Assembly: GCA_029959615.1 (NCBI GenBank)
Contig: JASCOD010000002.1
Span: forward strand, 682,001 to 746,000
Reading direction: 5' to 3'
Length of the DNA stretch: 64,000 nt
Source of the DNA: Flavobacteriaceae bacterium PS02338
GTDB taxonomy: Bacteria; Bacteroidota; Bacteroidia; Sphingobacteriales; Sphingobacteriaceae
Of this stretch, positions 8,769 to 18,474 are shown in pieces (positions within the stretch are counted from its first letter, which is position 1; each line of letters opens with the position of its first letter). The notes under the pieces are model-generated. The model had not been told where the DNA came from and ran no database searches. It worked only from the letters and a program-made list of their open reading frames with translations. The position numbers were made by a program, and so were the translations under genes.

Positions 8769-10661
8769 CTAATTCGCCCTATCAAAACAAACTACAAATT
8801 CGGCACCGCTTTCGTCTGAATTCACAATAACCTGGGCGTTATTATGGTCTGCATATTTTTTCACCAACATTAGACCGATACCAATGCCTTTTTCATTAGC
8901 AGTACCGTAAGTAGAAATCTCTTTACCCATTACATGAAAGAGTTTACCTAACTTTTCTTTACTAATCCCTACCCCCGTATCTTTAATTACAATCCCTACT
9001 TTATCTTCCTTTACAAAATAGTGAATGTAAATATTTCCGCCAGATGGCGTAAACTTAATGGCATTACTTACCAGATTTTGAATAATGATACGGACACGGA
9101 CATGGTTAGTATCTGCATTTATCCAAATATCTTCTTGATATTGGTGATTGATATGCACGCCTTTTTCATTTGCGGGGAAATTGAGTACTAACAATAGTTG
9201 TTCGGTCAACTTTGGCAATAAAAAATTCTTTCTATCTATAGTAGTTTCTCTTTTTTGGTTATTAACCCAAAGCAATAGATTATCTAACATGGTGGCTGTA
9301 GCAGTTAATCTCTCAAAAAAACTATTGTAAATATATTCGGTCTCTTCTATGGAAAGACTATTGGATCTTAATAAATCTACAGTCTGGATAATTGAAGTAA
9401 TTGGGCTTCTTAAATCATGCCCTATCACGGAGAACAATTGATCCTTAGAATAATTCAAACGTTCAAGTTCTACATTCTGTTCAGCTATTTGGTTTCTTTG
9501 TTCGGCAATATCCTCATTACCCTTAGTCAACTCTTTATTAAGTTGACTAATCTTCCTATTATTCTTGAGAATAAAGATCACACCGCCCGTTAAAAAGATC
9601 ACTACTACACTAATCACCAAAATAATTAACTGGCTAACACGGTTACTTTGTTTCCTTAATTCTACCTGTTGTGCCAATTCTTTATTTTCTATCGCCTTTT
9701 GCTTCAAATGAAGCGTATTAATCTCTTTTTCCTTTTTTTCGTTATAAAGACTATCATTATAAGTTTTATAGAGTTTTAGGTATTCATATGCTTTAGTATA
9801 CTGTCCTAATTTATCGCTCGACTTATGAAGTATATCATATACCCTAATCATGTCCCAATGTGCATTTATTTGCTTAAGTAAAGCCAAAGCTACTTCGGCG
9901 TTTGCTATAGACTGCTTATAGCTCCCTTTATCATATAGCACTATAGACATACCTAAATAAGCGTATGCTTTCTCCCAATTATCACCGATGGTATTTTCAA
10001 TCAATGCCTTTTCGTAAAAAGACATCGCTTCCTTCCATTGTTTTCTCTCATAAGCTACATCCCCCAATCGATTAATAGCCATTATATAAACACGAGGATT
10101 TGCCTTTTCCGATATCAGAAGACACTCCTGTAAACGATTTGCAGCTACTTCATAATTCTTAAAGTTAATTTCACATAAAGCAATATTAAATAGATTACTA
10201 CTTTGGCCTACTAAATTATTAAGGCTTTTATTAAGTTCTAAAGCTTTATTGAATTCTTCGAGTGCTAATTTATGTTGCTCTTGCCCTAAATAGATAAGTC
10301 CTGCATTGTTTACAGCAAAAGCTAACCCATATCCATAATTAATTCGTTTGCTAATTTTCCTTAATTGACTACCATGACTAAGAGAATTTTCATATTCACC
10401 TTTCACATAATAGGCCCGTGCCAAACTCATATGTGCGTAAGATTGACTTTTTAAGGATTTCAGCTTGAGAGCTAATTCCAAAGCCTTCTTACCAAATGTA
10501 ATACTCTTCAAACTATTGGTAAATGCGTAGTGCGAAGATGAATCGGCTAACTTCTTAACCGTAATGGTATCTAATTGAAGTATAATATTTTTATTTGCCT
10601 TTATCGAAGAACCAGCAATGAAAAAACTTAAAAATAGAATAAAATATAACTGATAACGCAT
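8769..10661 (-). CDS. TPR-containing membrane sensor histidine kinase
   Basis: Signal transduction kinase of about 630 aa from the ATG at 10661, which gives an export signal MRYQLYFILFLSFFIAGSS. The upstream in-frame extension would overlap divergent pdxJ. A periplasmic array of TPR repeats (about residues 40-330) is followed by one TM helix (LIILVISVVVIFLTGGVIFIL), a short coiled coil, HisKA with phospho-acceptor His in VIGHDLRSPI, and HATPase_c (NLVSNAIKF, DTGVGI, GIGIGL). There is no receiver domain and no adjacent response regulator gene, so its partner is unknown. TPR kinases of this layout are common in Bacteroidota. Confidence 0.85.
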   Translation of the reverse strand: MRYQLYFILFLSFFIAGSSIKANKNIILQLDTITVKKLADSSSHYAFTNSLKSITFGKKALELALKLKSLKSQSYAHMSLARAYYVKGEYENSLSHGSQLRKISKRINYGYGLAFAVNNAGLIYLGQEQHKLALEEFNKALELNKSLNNLVGQSSNLFNIALCEINFKNYEVAANRLQECLLISEKANPRVYIMAINRLGDVAYERKQWKEAMSFYEKALIENTIGDNWEKAYAYLGMSIVLYDKGSYKQSIANAEVALALLKQINAHWDMIRVYDILHKSSDKLGQYTKAYEYLKLYKTYNDSLYNEKKEKEINTLHLKQKAIENKELAQQVELRKQSNRVSQLIILVISVVVIFLTGGVIFILKNNRKISQLNKELTKGNEDIAEQRNQIAEQNVELERLNYSKDQLFSVIGHDLRSPITSIIQTVDLLRSNSLSIEETEYIYNSFFERLTATATMLDNLLLWVNNQKRETTIDRKNFLLPKLTEQLLLVLNFPANEKGVHINHQYQEDIWINADTNHVRVRIIIQNLVSNAIKFTPSGGNIYIHYFVKEDKVGIVIKDTGVGISKEKLGKLFHVMGKEISTYGTANEKGIGIGLMLVKKYADHNNAQVIVNSDESGAEFVVCFDRAN

Positions 10662-10738
10662 TATACTACATAGGAGATTAAAAACATAGAAAGTTAGTGC
10701 ATTTTTAAGAGAAATTACAATGTTAGTGAACATTAGCT

Positions 10739-10746
10739 TAACTTTG
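10739..10746 (+). promoter_or_regulatory. -7 box of pdxJ, probably leaderless
   Basis: TAACTTTG matches TAnnTTTG and ends only 4 nt before the pdxJ ATG. The predicted transcript start falls at or next to the start codon. No clear -33 TTTG is present. Confidence 0.5.
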
Positions 10747-10750
10747 CCGC

Positions 10751-11467
10751 ATGACAAAGTTATCTGTTAACATCAACAAGATTGCTACTCTACGTAACAG
10801 CAGAGGAGGCAATAATCCTGATTTGGTAAAAGTTGCGTTAGATTGTGAAGGTTTCGGTGCGCAAGGCATTACGGTGCACCCTCGTCCAGACGAAAGACAC
10901 ATTCGCTACCAAGATACTTTTGATCTAAAAGCAGTCATAGCTACCGAATTCAATATCGAAGGTAATTGCAAAGAGCAAAAATTTGTAGATTTGGTATTGG
11001 CCAACAAGCCTGCGCAGGTTACTTTAGTTCCTGATGTTGAAGGTCAAATCACCTCCAATCACGGTTGGGATACCATTAAACATCAAGATTACTTGAAAGA
11101 AATGGTAGCTGTTTTCCAAAATGCTGGAATCCGCGTTTCTATTTTTGTCGATCCAGTAGTAGAAATGGTAGAAAATGCTTTAACCACAGGTACTGACAGA
11201 ATTGAACTTTATACTGAAGCTTATGCTCAGCAATACTATAACAACAGAGAGAAAGCAATTGCTCCTTACTTGGCGGCAGCACATAAAGCTAACGAACTAG
11301 GTATAGGCATCAATGCCGGCCACGATTTAGATTTACACAACCTTAAATATTTTGCACAAACTATTCCCGGATTACTAGAGGTTTCCATAGGTCATGCGCT
11401 AATTAGCGATGCACTTTATCTAGGCTTAGAAGAAACTATTAAACGCTATTTGGCACAACTTACTTAG
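10751..11467 (+). CDS. pdxJ: pyridoxine 5'-phosphate synthase
   Basis: Condenses 1-deoxy-D-xylulose 5-phosphate with 3-amino-2-oxopropyl phosphate to form pyridoxine 5'-phosphate, the last ring-closing step of DXP-dependent vitamin B6 synthesis. 238 aa, full family length. The N-terminal [17 protein letters not shown], the [12 protein letters not shown] segment and the C-terminal [12 protein letters not shown] with [13 protein letters not shown] are characteristic TIM-barrel PdxJ motifs. It is divergent from the TPR kinase, and its start codon is fixed by the PdxJ N-terminus. Confidence 0.95.
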   Translation: MTKLSVNINKIATLRNSRGGNNPDLVKVALDCEGFGAQGITVHPRPDERHIRYQDTFDLKAVIATEFNIEGNCKEQKFVDLVLANKPAQVTLVPDVEGQITSNHGWDTIKHQDYLKEMVAVFQNAGIRVSIFVDPVVEMVENALTTGTDRIELYTEAYAQQYYNNREKAIAPYLAAAHKANELGIGINAGHDLDLHNLKYFAQTIPGLLEVSIGHALISDALYLGLEETIKRYLAQLT

Positions 11468-11550
11468 GAATCAGGAGTTAGGAATTTGGTTTTAGCCTAA
11501 CTAACACCTATTCCCTAACACCTAGCCACTACAGAACTTTTTACTTTAAA
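11468..11550. repeat. dispersed 'taggaatcagg ... cctaacacctag' repeat
   Basis: The spacer after pdxJ reads as a string of near-identical short phrases (aggaatcaggagttaggaat, ttccctaacacctagccact). The same phrases follow surE at 21490-21562 in the same order, so this is a dispersed repeat family. Confidence 0.5.
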
Positions 11551-11560
11551 CTTTTCACTT

Positions 11561-12472
11561 TTGACTTTCAAGGGTATTCTTCTCGTTCTATTTGGTGCTT
11601 GTAGCTTTGGCATTCTATCAACATTTGTAAAGCTAGCTTACGGTGAGGGTTATACTTTAGGCGACGTAACAGGTACACAGGCATTGTTTGGTGCAGTGCT
11701 GTTATGGAGCGTCTATTTAGTTCAACGCCAAACGCAAAGCAAAGACAAATCCAAACCAATTATCAAAACCCATTGGATTAAACTTGTTTTGGCTGGTACA
11801 TTTACAGGCTTGGTAAGTTTAACCTATTATCAGTGCGTAAAATTAATCCCTGCTTCTGTAGCTATCATATTGTTAATGCAGTTTGTATGGATCAGTGTAT
11901 TGTTAGAGTTTATTTTCTTTAAGAAGACCCCTAATAGATTGCAAATACTGGCCATTGTATTTATTCTAATTGGAACCGTAGCAGCTAGTGGTTATTTTGA
12001 ACAGTCTGCTGAAAATTTAAGTATAGTGGGCATTGGCTACGGAATGATTGCCGCATTGTGTTACGCCATCTTCTTGATGTTGAATGGTAACCTTGGGAAC
12101 GAATATCCACCCTTACAAAAAAGTGCATTGATGATTACTGGTGCATGTATACTGATCTTCCTTGTACTTCCCCCTGCTTTTTTATTTAACGGAGCTTTAG
12201 GTGGCAGCTTACTAAAATGGGGGTTGATTTTAGCAGTTTTCGGAACAGTTATTCCTCCGTTGTGCTTCGCTTCAGGTATACCCAAAATTGGTTTAACGCT
12301 AAGTTCCATATTAAGTTCTACAGAATTACCTGTGGCAGTTAGCATGTCGGCATTGGTTTTGCACGAAGAAGTAAGCCTAATGAGATGGATTGGTGTGGTG
12401 ATTATTTTATCATCAATGATACTTCCAAATTTGGAAAATTTAAAGAAAGCGAATAGTTTTAAAAGAAAATAA
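11561..12472 (+). CDS. EamA/DMT-superfamily permease
   Basis: An inner-membrane transporter of 303 aa with ten predicted TM helices in two EamA repeats (first starting ILLVLFGACSFGILSTF, second GIGYGMIAALCYAIFLML). The only plausible start is TTG at 11561. No ATG or GTG lies in frame near the N-terminus, and TM1 begins right after it. The substrate is unknown; relatives export amino acids or metabolites. It may be co-transcribed with pdxJ, but a 93-bp repeat-filled spacer separates them. Confidence 0.75.
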   Translation: MTFKGILLVLFGACSFGILSTFVKLAYGEGYTLGDVTGTQALFGAVLLWSVYLVQRQTQSKDKSKPIIKTHWIKLVLAGTFTGLVSLTYYQCVKLIPASVAIILLMQFVWISVLLEFIFFKKTPNRLQILAIVFILIGTVAASGYFEQSAENLSIVGIGYGMIAALCYAIFLMLNGNLGNEYPPLQKSALMITGACILIFLVLPPAFLFNGALGGSLLKWGLILAVFGTVIPPLCFASGIPKIGLTLSSILSSTELPVAVSMSALVLHEEVSLMRWIGVVIILSSMILPNLENLKKANSFKRK

Positions 12473-12575
12473 CCCTCTCTGGCTACGCCATCTCTCCCAA
12501 AGGGAGAGAAAAGCATAGAGCCTAACCGTGTAGCACTCCCTTTGGGAGAGATGCCCGCAGGGCAAAGAGGGAATA
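12473..12575. repeat. inverted repeat of the 'ctctcccaaagggagag' family
   Basis: CTCTCCCaaaGGGAGAG near 12491-12507 and again as CTCCCTTTGGGAGAG near 12535, both within an imperfect larger stem (ccctctctggc ... gcaaagaggg). A related stem (TCTCTCCC-tttt-GGGGAGAGA) lies after purB at about 38236-38256. A diverged piece lies near 41148-41165. Confidence 0.55.
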
Positions 12576-12606
12576 TCAATTTATAGCAAGGATAAAAACC
12601 AAAACC

Positions 12607-13164
12607 ATGAAAAAAACAATATTAGCCGTATTACTAGCCACTACCCTTTTCGCTTGCAAAAACAACTCAACGATCAACACCGAGGAAGCTGGAAAAGTAA
12701 TTACTACCTACTTGAAAGGTAATCCCGAATACAAAACCACTTCATTTGATTTCGGCGAGCTGAAATTCAATACAGAAAAGGAATATGCAGAATTGGAAAA
12801 CTATCGTCAGTTAGCAAATGATGGCTATATCATTTTAACTTTATTGAGTTCTAAAAAGAAATTTCTTTCTAAAGACAGCAGCTACGTTTACAGCGCCAAG
12901 CTAACGCAAAAAGCTAGCGACTTTGTTTTAAAACAAGATGCAGATAAAGCTACTGTAAAAGCCGTTACCTACGAATTAACAGAGGAAAAACCTGTAGATT
13001 TTTCTAAGGTAAATGATGCCACAGCAAAAGTGACTGTATCACTAAAGAAAACCAATACTCCATTTGCTGCATTCCAAAAGAAACCAGAAGAGAACAGTGA
13101 GTTTTTAACTAAAACCTATCGTTTGAAATATGATAAAGAAGAAGGCTGGAGAGTGAAGAAATAG
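12607..13164 (+). CDS. hypothetical lipoprotein
   Basis: A 185-aa protein with a lipoprotein signal (MKKTILAVLLATTLFAC, Cys at residue 17). The rest is a Lys-rich soluble domain with no motif I recognise (ends KYDKEEGWRVKK). The ATG is preceded by an A-rich leader. It stands alone between two repeat-filled spacers. Its location is probably the periplasmic face of a membrane, and its function is unknown. Confidence 0.75.
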   Translation: MKKTILAVLLATTLFACKNNSTINTEEAGKVITTYLKGNPEYKTTSFDFGELKFNTEKEYAELENYRQLANDGYIILTLLSSKKKFLSKDSSYVYSAKLTQKASDFVLKQDADKATVKAVTYELTEEKPVDFSKVNDATAKVTVSLKKTNTPFAAFQKKPEENSEFLTKTYRLKYDKEEGWRVKK

Positions 13165-13199
13165 ATTAAGAGCAAGTAATACGGATCATACTCACTACA

Positions 13200-13265
13200 C
13201 GTCATTTCGACTAAAGCAGAACCTATAAAGATTTTTCAGTAGCTAGTGGAGAAATCTTTCTCTTG
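13200..13265. repeat. dispersed 'cgtcatttcgact ... gagaaatct' repeat
   Basis: The spacer contains acgtcatttcgactaaagc and, 40 bases on, ggagaaatctttctc. It is a partial member of the inverted repeat seen intact at 29172-29278. Confidence 0.45.
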
Positions 13266-13363
13266 GTAATTTTCACCCCCGTTTTTACTTGTATGATAAT
13301 AATCTTGATTGGCATCAACACCAACTAAAGAAAAAAGAAGGTTTATATTAAAAACATTACGAT

Positions 13364-13699
13364 TTGAGCTCTTGGAATCTTAGAACCATAAAAATTCTGC
13401 ATACGGCGATATGGATATTTTATAACATCCTAATTATTTATATGCTTTATGCCGTTATTGGCAATCATTTAGGATTTTGGTTTTGGTTGGCTTGGGGATT
13501 TATTTTATTAGAAGGATTAATACTTGTCATTTTTAAATGGACATGCCCATTGACTTTATTTGCACGCAATTACAGTTCATCCAAAAAAGACAACTTCGAT
13601 ATCTATCTACCAAATTGGTTAGCTAAACATACAAAGACCATCTACACAGGCTTATCAATCATTATATTTATAATGACCATTTTCCGTTTGCTTAGCTAG
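13364..13699 (+). CDS. small integral membrane protein of unknown function
   Basis: 111 aa with three predicted TM helices (about residues 12-32, 34-54 and 90-109) and a cytoplasmic or periplasmic loop holding WTCPLTLFARNY. The Cys-Pro-Leu-Thr motif after TM2 resembles DUF2784-type membrane proteins, but the match is short. The start is TTG at 13364, since no ATG precedes TM1. The hydrophobic pattern makes it a likely real gene. Confidence 0.5.
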   Translation: MSSWNLRTIKILHTAIWIFYNILIIYMLYAVIGNHLGFWFWLAWGFILLEGLILVIFKWTCPLTLFARNYSSSKKDNFDIYLPNWLAKHTKTIYTGLSIIIFIMTIFRLLS

Positions 13700-13933
13700 T
13701 TTATAAAACATTAGATTAATATTCGATATACTGACTAATCTGTTTTACTTCATAGCTTTACGTTTCGCTACAGGTTAGTATCAATTTAAGCCGATCATAG
13801 TAAACCTTCTTTCTAAAGAAAACAAATACCTGATGAATTAAACTCCTTTTTCCTCTACAAAAACCATAGATTTTATCAGCTCTAAACTGAATTTATTAAG
13901 GATTTGTTACGATAATATCTCCTTTAAAATCCT

Positions 13934-13941
13934 TACCTTTG
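13934..13941 (+). promoter_or_regulatory. -7 box of gcvP
   Basis: TACCTTTG matches TAnnTTTG and ends 24 nt before the gcvP ATG. The following gcggcatt is also found after the box at 36096-36103. A -33 TTTG at the expected distance is not evident. Confidence 0.5.
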
Positions 13942-13965
13942 CGGCATTAAAAATGCTAGCATTCA

Positions 13966-16845
13966 ATGAGCTTAAACATCCATTATCAAGAGAACTTTAA
14001 AGACCGTCACATTGCGCCAAATGAGGCCGATACTAAGGCGATGTTAGAAACTGTAGGTGTTAATTCTATCGACGAATTAATTGAGCAAACAGTTCCTTCA
14101 ACTATCAGATTAAAGCAAGGTTTAAACCTTCCTGATGCAAAGTCTGAAGTTGATTATTTAAGCAGCCTTAAGCAAACGGCTTCTTTAAACAAAGTTTTCA
14201 AATCTTTTATTGGACAGGGTTATTACGATAACGTCACTCCTGGTGTAATTCTACGTAACGTATTTGAAAATCCAGGATGGTATACACAATACACGCCTTA
14301 TCAAGCAGAAATTGCCCAAGGTCGTTTACAAGCTTTGTTGAATTTCCAAACGATGGTAATTGACCTAACGGGAATGGAGATTGCTAATGCTTCTTTACTA
14401 GATGAAGGTACGGCAGCGGCTGAGGCCATGTTTATGCAATACAGCTTGCGTAAAAAAGAGCAGGGAAACAAGTATTTTGTTTCTGAAGCTATTTTTGCTC
14501 AAACTATTGACATTTTAAAGACTAGGGCTAATCCTTTCGGTATTGAATTGGTAATTGGTAACCACGAAAATTTTGAGCCTACAGCTGAGTTTTTCGGTGC
14601 AATTGTACAATATCCAGCTGGTAATGGTGAAGTTTATGACTATAGCAACTTTGCTAATAGCTTACATGCGCAAAACGTTAAATTAACAGTAATTGCAGAT
14701 CTACTAAGCTTAACCTTATTAACGCCTCCAGGAGAATGGGGTGCTGATGTAGTAGTTGGTACTACACAACGTTTTGGTATTCCAATGGGATTTGGGGGAC
14801 CACATGCTGCGTTCTTCGCTACGAAGGATGAATATAAGCGTTCAATTCCAGGTCGTATCATTGGTGTAACTATCGATAGCAACAATAACTACGCTTTACG
14901 TATGGCGCTACAAACTCGTGAGCAACACATCCGTAGAGATAAGGCAACTTCAAACATTTGTACTGCACAAGCCTTATTGGCAATTATGGCAGGTTTTTAC
15001 GCTGCTTATCACGGCCCCAAAGGTTTAAAATTAATTGCTGAGCGTACACATGGTTTAACTATCTCGTTAGCAGAATCGTTAAAAACAATTGGTTATAAAG
15101 TAAGTAACAAAGCTTATTTTGACACTATTGAGGTTGAGCTAGGAGAATTAAAAGGTGCCATTCACAAAGATTGTTTAGACAATAACTTCAACTTAAATTA
15201 CCAAGGCGATAGAGCAACTATCTCTTTAGACGAGACCACCAACTTTGATGACGTAAGTTTATTGGTTCGTATCTTCTCTAAAGTAAAAGCAATTGCTACT
15301 GATAGCGTAGTAGTGGTTGACAAAGTAAGCACTACTATTCCAACTAAATTACAACGTACTTCTGAATATTTAACACATCCAGTGTTTAACTCGCACCACT
15401 CAGAACACGAGATGTTGCGTTACATCAAATCATTAGAAACTAAAGATTTATCGCTTTGTCACTCTATGATTGCTTTAGGTTCATGTACAATGAAATTAAA
15501 CGCAACTACAGAGATGATCCCTGTAACTTGGCCAGAGTTTGGAAAGATCCATCCTTTCGCCCCTGCTGATCAAGTTTTAGGTTATTATACTGTATTTGAT
15601 GAGTTAGATAAATGGTTAAGCGAAATCACTGGTTTTGCCGCGATGAGTTTCCAACCAAACGCTGGTGCTCAAGGTGAGTACGCTGGTTTAATGGTGATCA
15701 GAGCTTATCACCAAGATCGTGGCGACCACCACCGTAACATTGCTTTAATTCCTGCTTCTGCACATGGTACCAATCCTGCTTCTGCAGCTATGGCTGGAAT
15801 GAAAATCGTTGTGGTAAAATCTACCGAAAAAGGTGAAATTGACGTAGAAGACTTGAAAGCAAAAGCTGCAGAACACGCAGAAAACCTTTCTTGCCTAATG
15901 GTAACCTACCCGTCTACCCACGGTGTGTTCGAAGAAAGTATCATCGAAATTTGTAAAGTAATCCACGAAAATGGTGGACAAGTTTATATGGATGGTGCAA
16001 ATATGAATGCGCAAGTAGGTTTAACTAGCCCTGCTAATATCGGTGCAGATGTTTGCCATTTGAACTTACATAAAACTTTTTGTATTCCTCACGGTGGCGG
16101 TGGTCCTGGTATGGGCCCAATTGGTGTGGCAGCACACTTAGTGCCTTATTTACCTGGTCACGCAGTAGTTGATATTGAAAAAGGAAAATCTATTCCTGCA
16201 GTATCTTCGGCGCCTTGGGGTTCGGCTAGTATTTTGTTAATTTCTCACGCTTACATTGCAATGATGGGCGCTGAAGGCTTAACCAATGCTACAAAATACG
16301 CCATCTTAAATGCCAATTATATGAAAGCTCGTTTAGAGCAACATTTCCCAGTGTTATATGCTGGTGCAAATGGTCGTTGCGCACACGAGATGATTTTAGA
16401 TTGTCGTGGTTTCAAAAACTTCGGTATCGAGGTAGTTGACATCGCCAAACGTTTAATGGATTACGGTTTCCATGCGCCTACGGTTTCTTTCCCTGTAGCT
16501 GGAACCTTAATGGTAGAGCCTACAGAAAGTGAGCCTAAGCACGAGTTAGACCGTTTTTGCGATGCTTTAATTGCCATCAGAAATGAAATTAGCGAAGTGG
16601 AAGCTGGTAGCTTGGACAAAGTAGATAATCCGTTAAAAAATGCGCCACATACCGCTGCTGTAGTAACTGGAAACGATTGGAACCACGGTTATAGCCGTCA
16701 AACTGCTGCTTTCCCATTACCTTACGTAGCTGCTTATAAATTCTGGCCTTCAGTTGGTAGAGTTAACGACAGTCATGGAGACCGTTCTTTGATTTGCGCT
16801 TGCCCTCCATTAGAAAGCTACATGGAAGAAGAAGCTTTAGTATAA
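13966..16845 (+). CDS. gcvP: glycine dehydrogenase (decarboxylating), P-protein
   Basis: PLP-dependent P-protein of the glycine cleavage system. It decarboxylates glycine and passes the aminomethyl group to the lipoylated H-protein. 959 aa, the fused single-chain form. The N-terminal half starts [17 protein letters not shown]. The C-terminal half carries the PLP-lysine motif [19 protein letters not shown] and ends in [13 protein letters not shown] residues. gcvT and gcvH are not nearby. It is monocistronic with a TAnnTTTG promoter and a downstream terminator. Confidence 0.97.
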   Translation: MSLNIHYQENFKDRHIAPNEADTKAMLETVGVNSIDELIEQTVPSTIRLKQGLNLPDAKSEVDYLSSLKQTASLNKVFKSFIGQGYYDNVTPGVILRNVFENPGWYTQYTPYQAEIAQGRLQALLNFQTMVIDLTGMEIANASLLDEGTAAAEAMFMQYSLRKKEQGNKYFVSEAIFAQTIDILKTRANPFGIELVIGNHENFEPTAEFFGAIVQYPAGNGEVYDYSNFANSLHAQNVKLTVIADLLSLTLLTPPGEWGADVVVGTTQRFGIPMGFGGPHAAFFATKDEYKRSIPGRIIGVTIDSNNNYALRMALQTREQHIRRDKATSNICTAQALLAIMAGFYAAYHGPKGLKLIAERTHGLTISLAESLKTIGYKVSNKAYFDTIEVELGELKGAIHKDCLDNNFNLNYQGDRATISLDETTNFDDVSLLVRIFSKVKAIATDSVVVVDKVSTTIPTKLQRTSEYLTHPVFNSHHSEHEMLRYIKSLETKDLSLCHSMIALGSCTMKLNATTEMIPVTWPEFGKIHPFAPADQVLGYYTVFDELDKWLSEITGFAAMSFQPNAGAQGEYAGLMVIRAYHQDRGDHHRNIALIPASAHGTNPASAAMAGMKIVVVKSTEKGEIDVEDLKAKAAEHAENLSCLMVTYPSTHGVFEESIIEICKVIHENGGQVYMDGANMNAQVGLTSPANIGADVCHLNLHKTFCIPHGGGGPGMGPIGVAAHLVPYLPGHAVVDIEKGKSIPAVSSAPWGSASILLISHAYIAMMGAEGLTNATKYAILNANYMKARLEQHFPVLYAGANGRCAHEMILDCRGFKNFGIEVVDIAKRLMDYGFHAPTVSFPVAGTLMVEPTESEPKHELDRFCDALIAIRNEISEVEAGSLDKVDNPLKNAPHTAAVVTGNDWNHGYSRQTAAFPLPYVAAYKFWPSVGRVNDSHGDRSLICACPPLESYMEEEALV

Positions 16846-16870
16846 TCCAAATACGTCATTCTTAACTCTT

Positions 16871-17132
16871 TGTCATCCAGAGCGCAGCGAAGGATCTAGA
16901 TTAAGAATAAGACAATAGCCTGAACAAATGTTCGGGCTATTTTTTTTGGCTATCTGTCATCCAGAGCATAGCGAGAATCTATTTATTTGAAAAGCAATCT
17001 TTCGCCCACTTGTTCTGATTTTATTGGTAGCGAAGAATCTAGTAATCTGAACATTATATAAATAGATTCCTCGTGCCTCGGAATGACAGCATGGTTTAAG
17101 AGAGACTTACGAAGTTTCGTAAACTTCGTAAG
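16871..17132. repeat. dispersed 'gtcatccagagc' and 'cttacgaagt' repeats
   Basis: The spacer after gcvP holds tgtcatccagagcgcagcg, tgtcatccagagcatagcg and, inverted, ctcggaatgaca (near 17075-17090). Then comes a 12-bp stem CTTACGAAGTTT-cgt-AAACTTCGTAAG (17106-17132) that may terminate the minus-strand gene downstream. Confidence 0.5.
16914..16948 (+). terminator. intrinsic terminator after gcvP
   Basis: AATAGCC-t-GAAC pairs with GTTC-g-GGCTATT and is followed by eight T. It lies 70 bp after the gcvP stop. Confidence 0.75.
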
Positions 17133-17143
17133 CCTAAATCCCA

Positions 17144-18358
17144 TTATGGATAAAGTAAATACTTCTTTCTCATTTCTTTATAAGCTTTTAACCCTGGCTC
17201 CCAGCCTGCTCTAATCGTTTCAATAGGTACCCCATCAATAATCTGTTGTCTAAAATCTCCACGACCAATTTGAATTTCTATGTTATTCATTTGGTTACTG
17301 AACTTCGACTCAAAGAACTGCTCTTTTTTAGGATGCGCTTTATAAAGTTCCATAATCCAGTTAAAATTGATCTTTTTGCTTTTTATTAATTTATCGGTAT
17401 CGTAATTACGCAGGTCAATACCATAACAAACTTCATCCATAAAAATCGGTGTTTCAGCCATGCCTTTGATACTTTTTGGTGTAAAACTAAAACTATAAAT
17501 TCCTTTATACTCAGGGCTACCTAAAATGGTGAAAGGATTGTAAGTACCACGACCGTGGTTTACATAAACGCCTTCGAACATACACACGCTTGGGTATAGC
17601 AAAATAGCGTGTTGCGTGTTCAAATTGGGTGATGGTGGTACTGGCAGGGTGTAAGGCATATCATGGTTATAATTGGCCACGGGAATAATCTTTAAATCAG
17701 CCTTAACTTTATTCGTCAACCAACCTTCGCCATTTGCCATTTGCGCAAATTCGGCAACCGTTAAACCGTGTGACATAGGTATAGGAAACATCCCAATACC
17801 TGATTTATATTTCATATCCAATATCGGCCCATCAATTAAATAAGCATTTGGATTAGGGCGATCTAAAATTAAAAGTGTCTTCTTGCTAGCTTCACAAGCT
17901 TCCATCAAACGAGACAAAGCATTGATATTGGTATAAAAACGAACACCAACATCCTGTAAATCATAAATTAAAATGTCTACATCAACTAAATCTGCTGCAC
18001 TTGGCTTGTTCTTTTTGCCATATAACGAAATAATTGGAATTCCTGTACGCTGATCAACCTCATCAGAAACTTTTGCACCTGCGCTTGCATTTCCTCTAAA
18101 ACCATGCTCTGGGCCAAATACTTTTACAATGTTTACTCCGAGTTTCTGCAAACTATCTACCAAATGTGTCTTTCCTATAATAGAAGTTTGGTTGGCTAGT
18201 ATGGCTACTCTCTTTCCTTTGATTAATGGTAAATACAATTCAGTTTGTTCTGCACCAGTTTTAATACCTAAATTAGTGATATCGTTTTTTGTAGCCTTAA
18301 TTTTTGGCGAACATGAGAATAATAGCGTAGCAACAGCTAATAAGGAAAATAATTTCAT
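17144..18358 (-). CDS. DUF1343 lipoprotein, NamZ-like exo-beta-N-acetylmuramidase
   Basis: A 404-aa lipoprotein (signal ending LLFSC) with the complete DUF1343 fold: RVAILANQTSIIG, GPEHGFRG, SLYGKKNKPS, IYDLQDVGVRFYTNI, LDRPNP, GRGTYNPFTILGSPEY. Known: the founding member NamZ (Bacillus subtilis) removes terminal MurNAc from peptidoglycan fragments. Bacteroidota relatives act in muropeptide recovery. It lies in a minus-strand group with an M23 peptidase and a lipid kinase, consistent with a cell-wall role. Exact substrate specificity is inferred. Confidence 0.82.
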   Translation of the reverse strand: MKLFSLLAVATLLFSCSPKIKATKNDITNLGIKTGAEQTELYLPLIKGKRVAILANQTSIIGKTHLVDSLQKLGVNIVKVFGPEHGFRGNASAGAKVSDEVDQRTGIPIISLYGKKNKPSAADLVDVDILIYDLQDVGVRFYTNINALSRLMEACEASKKTLLILDRPNPNAYLIDGPILDMKYKSGIGMFPIPMSHGLTVAEFAQMANGEGWLTNKVKADLKIIPVANYNHDMPYTLPVPPSPNLNTQHAILLYPSVCMFEGVYVNHGRGTYNPFTILGSPEYKGIYSFSFTPKSIKGMAETPIFMDEVCYGIDLRNYDTDKLIKSKKINFNWIMELYKAHPKKEQFFESKFSNQMNNIEIQIGRGDFRQQIIDGVPIETIRAGWEPGLKAYKEMRKKYLLYP

Positions 18359-18474
18359 GATTATTTATTAGATTAGAATGATAAAGGTAATCAACAACCA
18401 TCAAAAAACATAATTGATCCTACCTGTTTTTGCAGGTTTTTGCAACATTACTAATGCTAAATTCCAATTCTAAT

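Noticed and set aside
10662..10757. N-terminal extension of the TPR kinase
   Set aside because: It would overlap pdxJ and its promoter; the ATG at 10661 gives a proper signal sequence.
12061..12579. 172-aa minus-strand open frame opposite the EamA permease
   Set aside because: It lies antisense to a well-supported membrane protein and shows no motif; shadow frame.
13860..13941. TTTG at 13903-13906 as -33 box of gcvP
   Set aside because: The distance to TACCTTTG (27 nt) is longer than the 18-21 nt seen in the better matched promoters.
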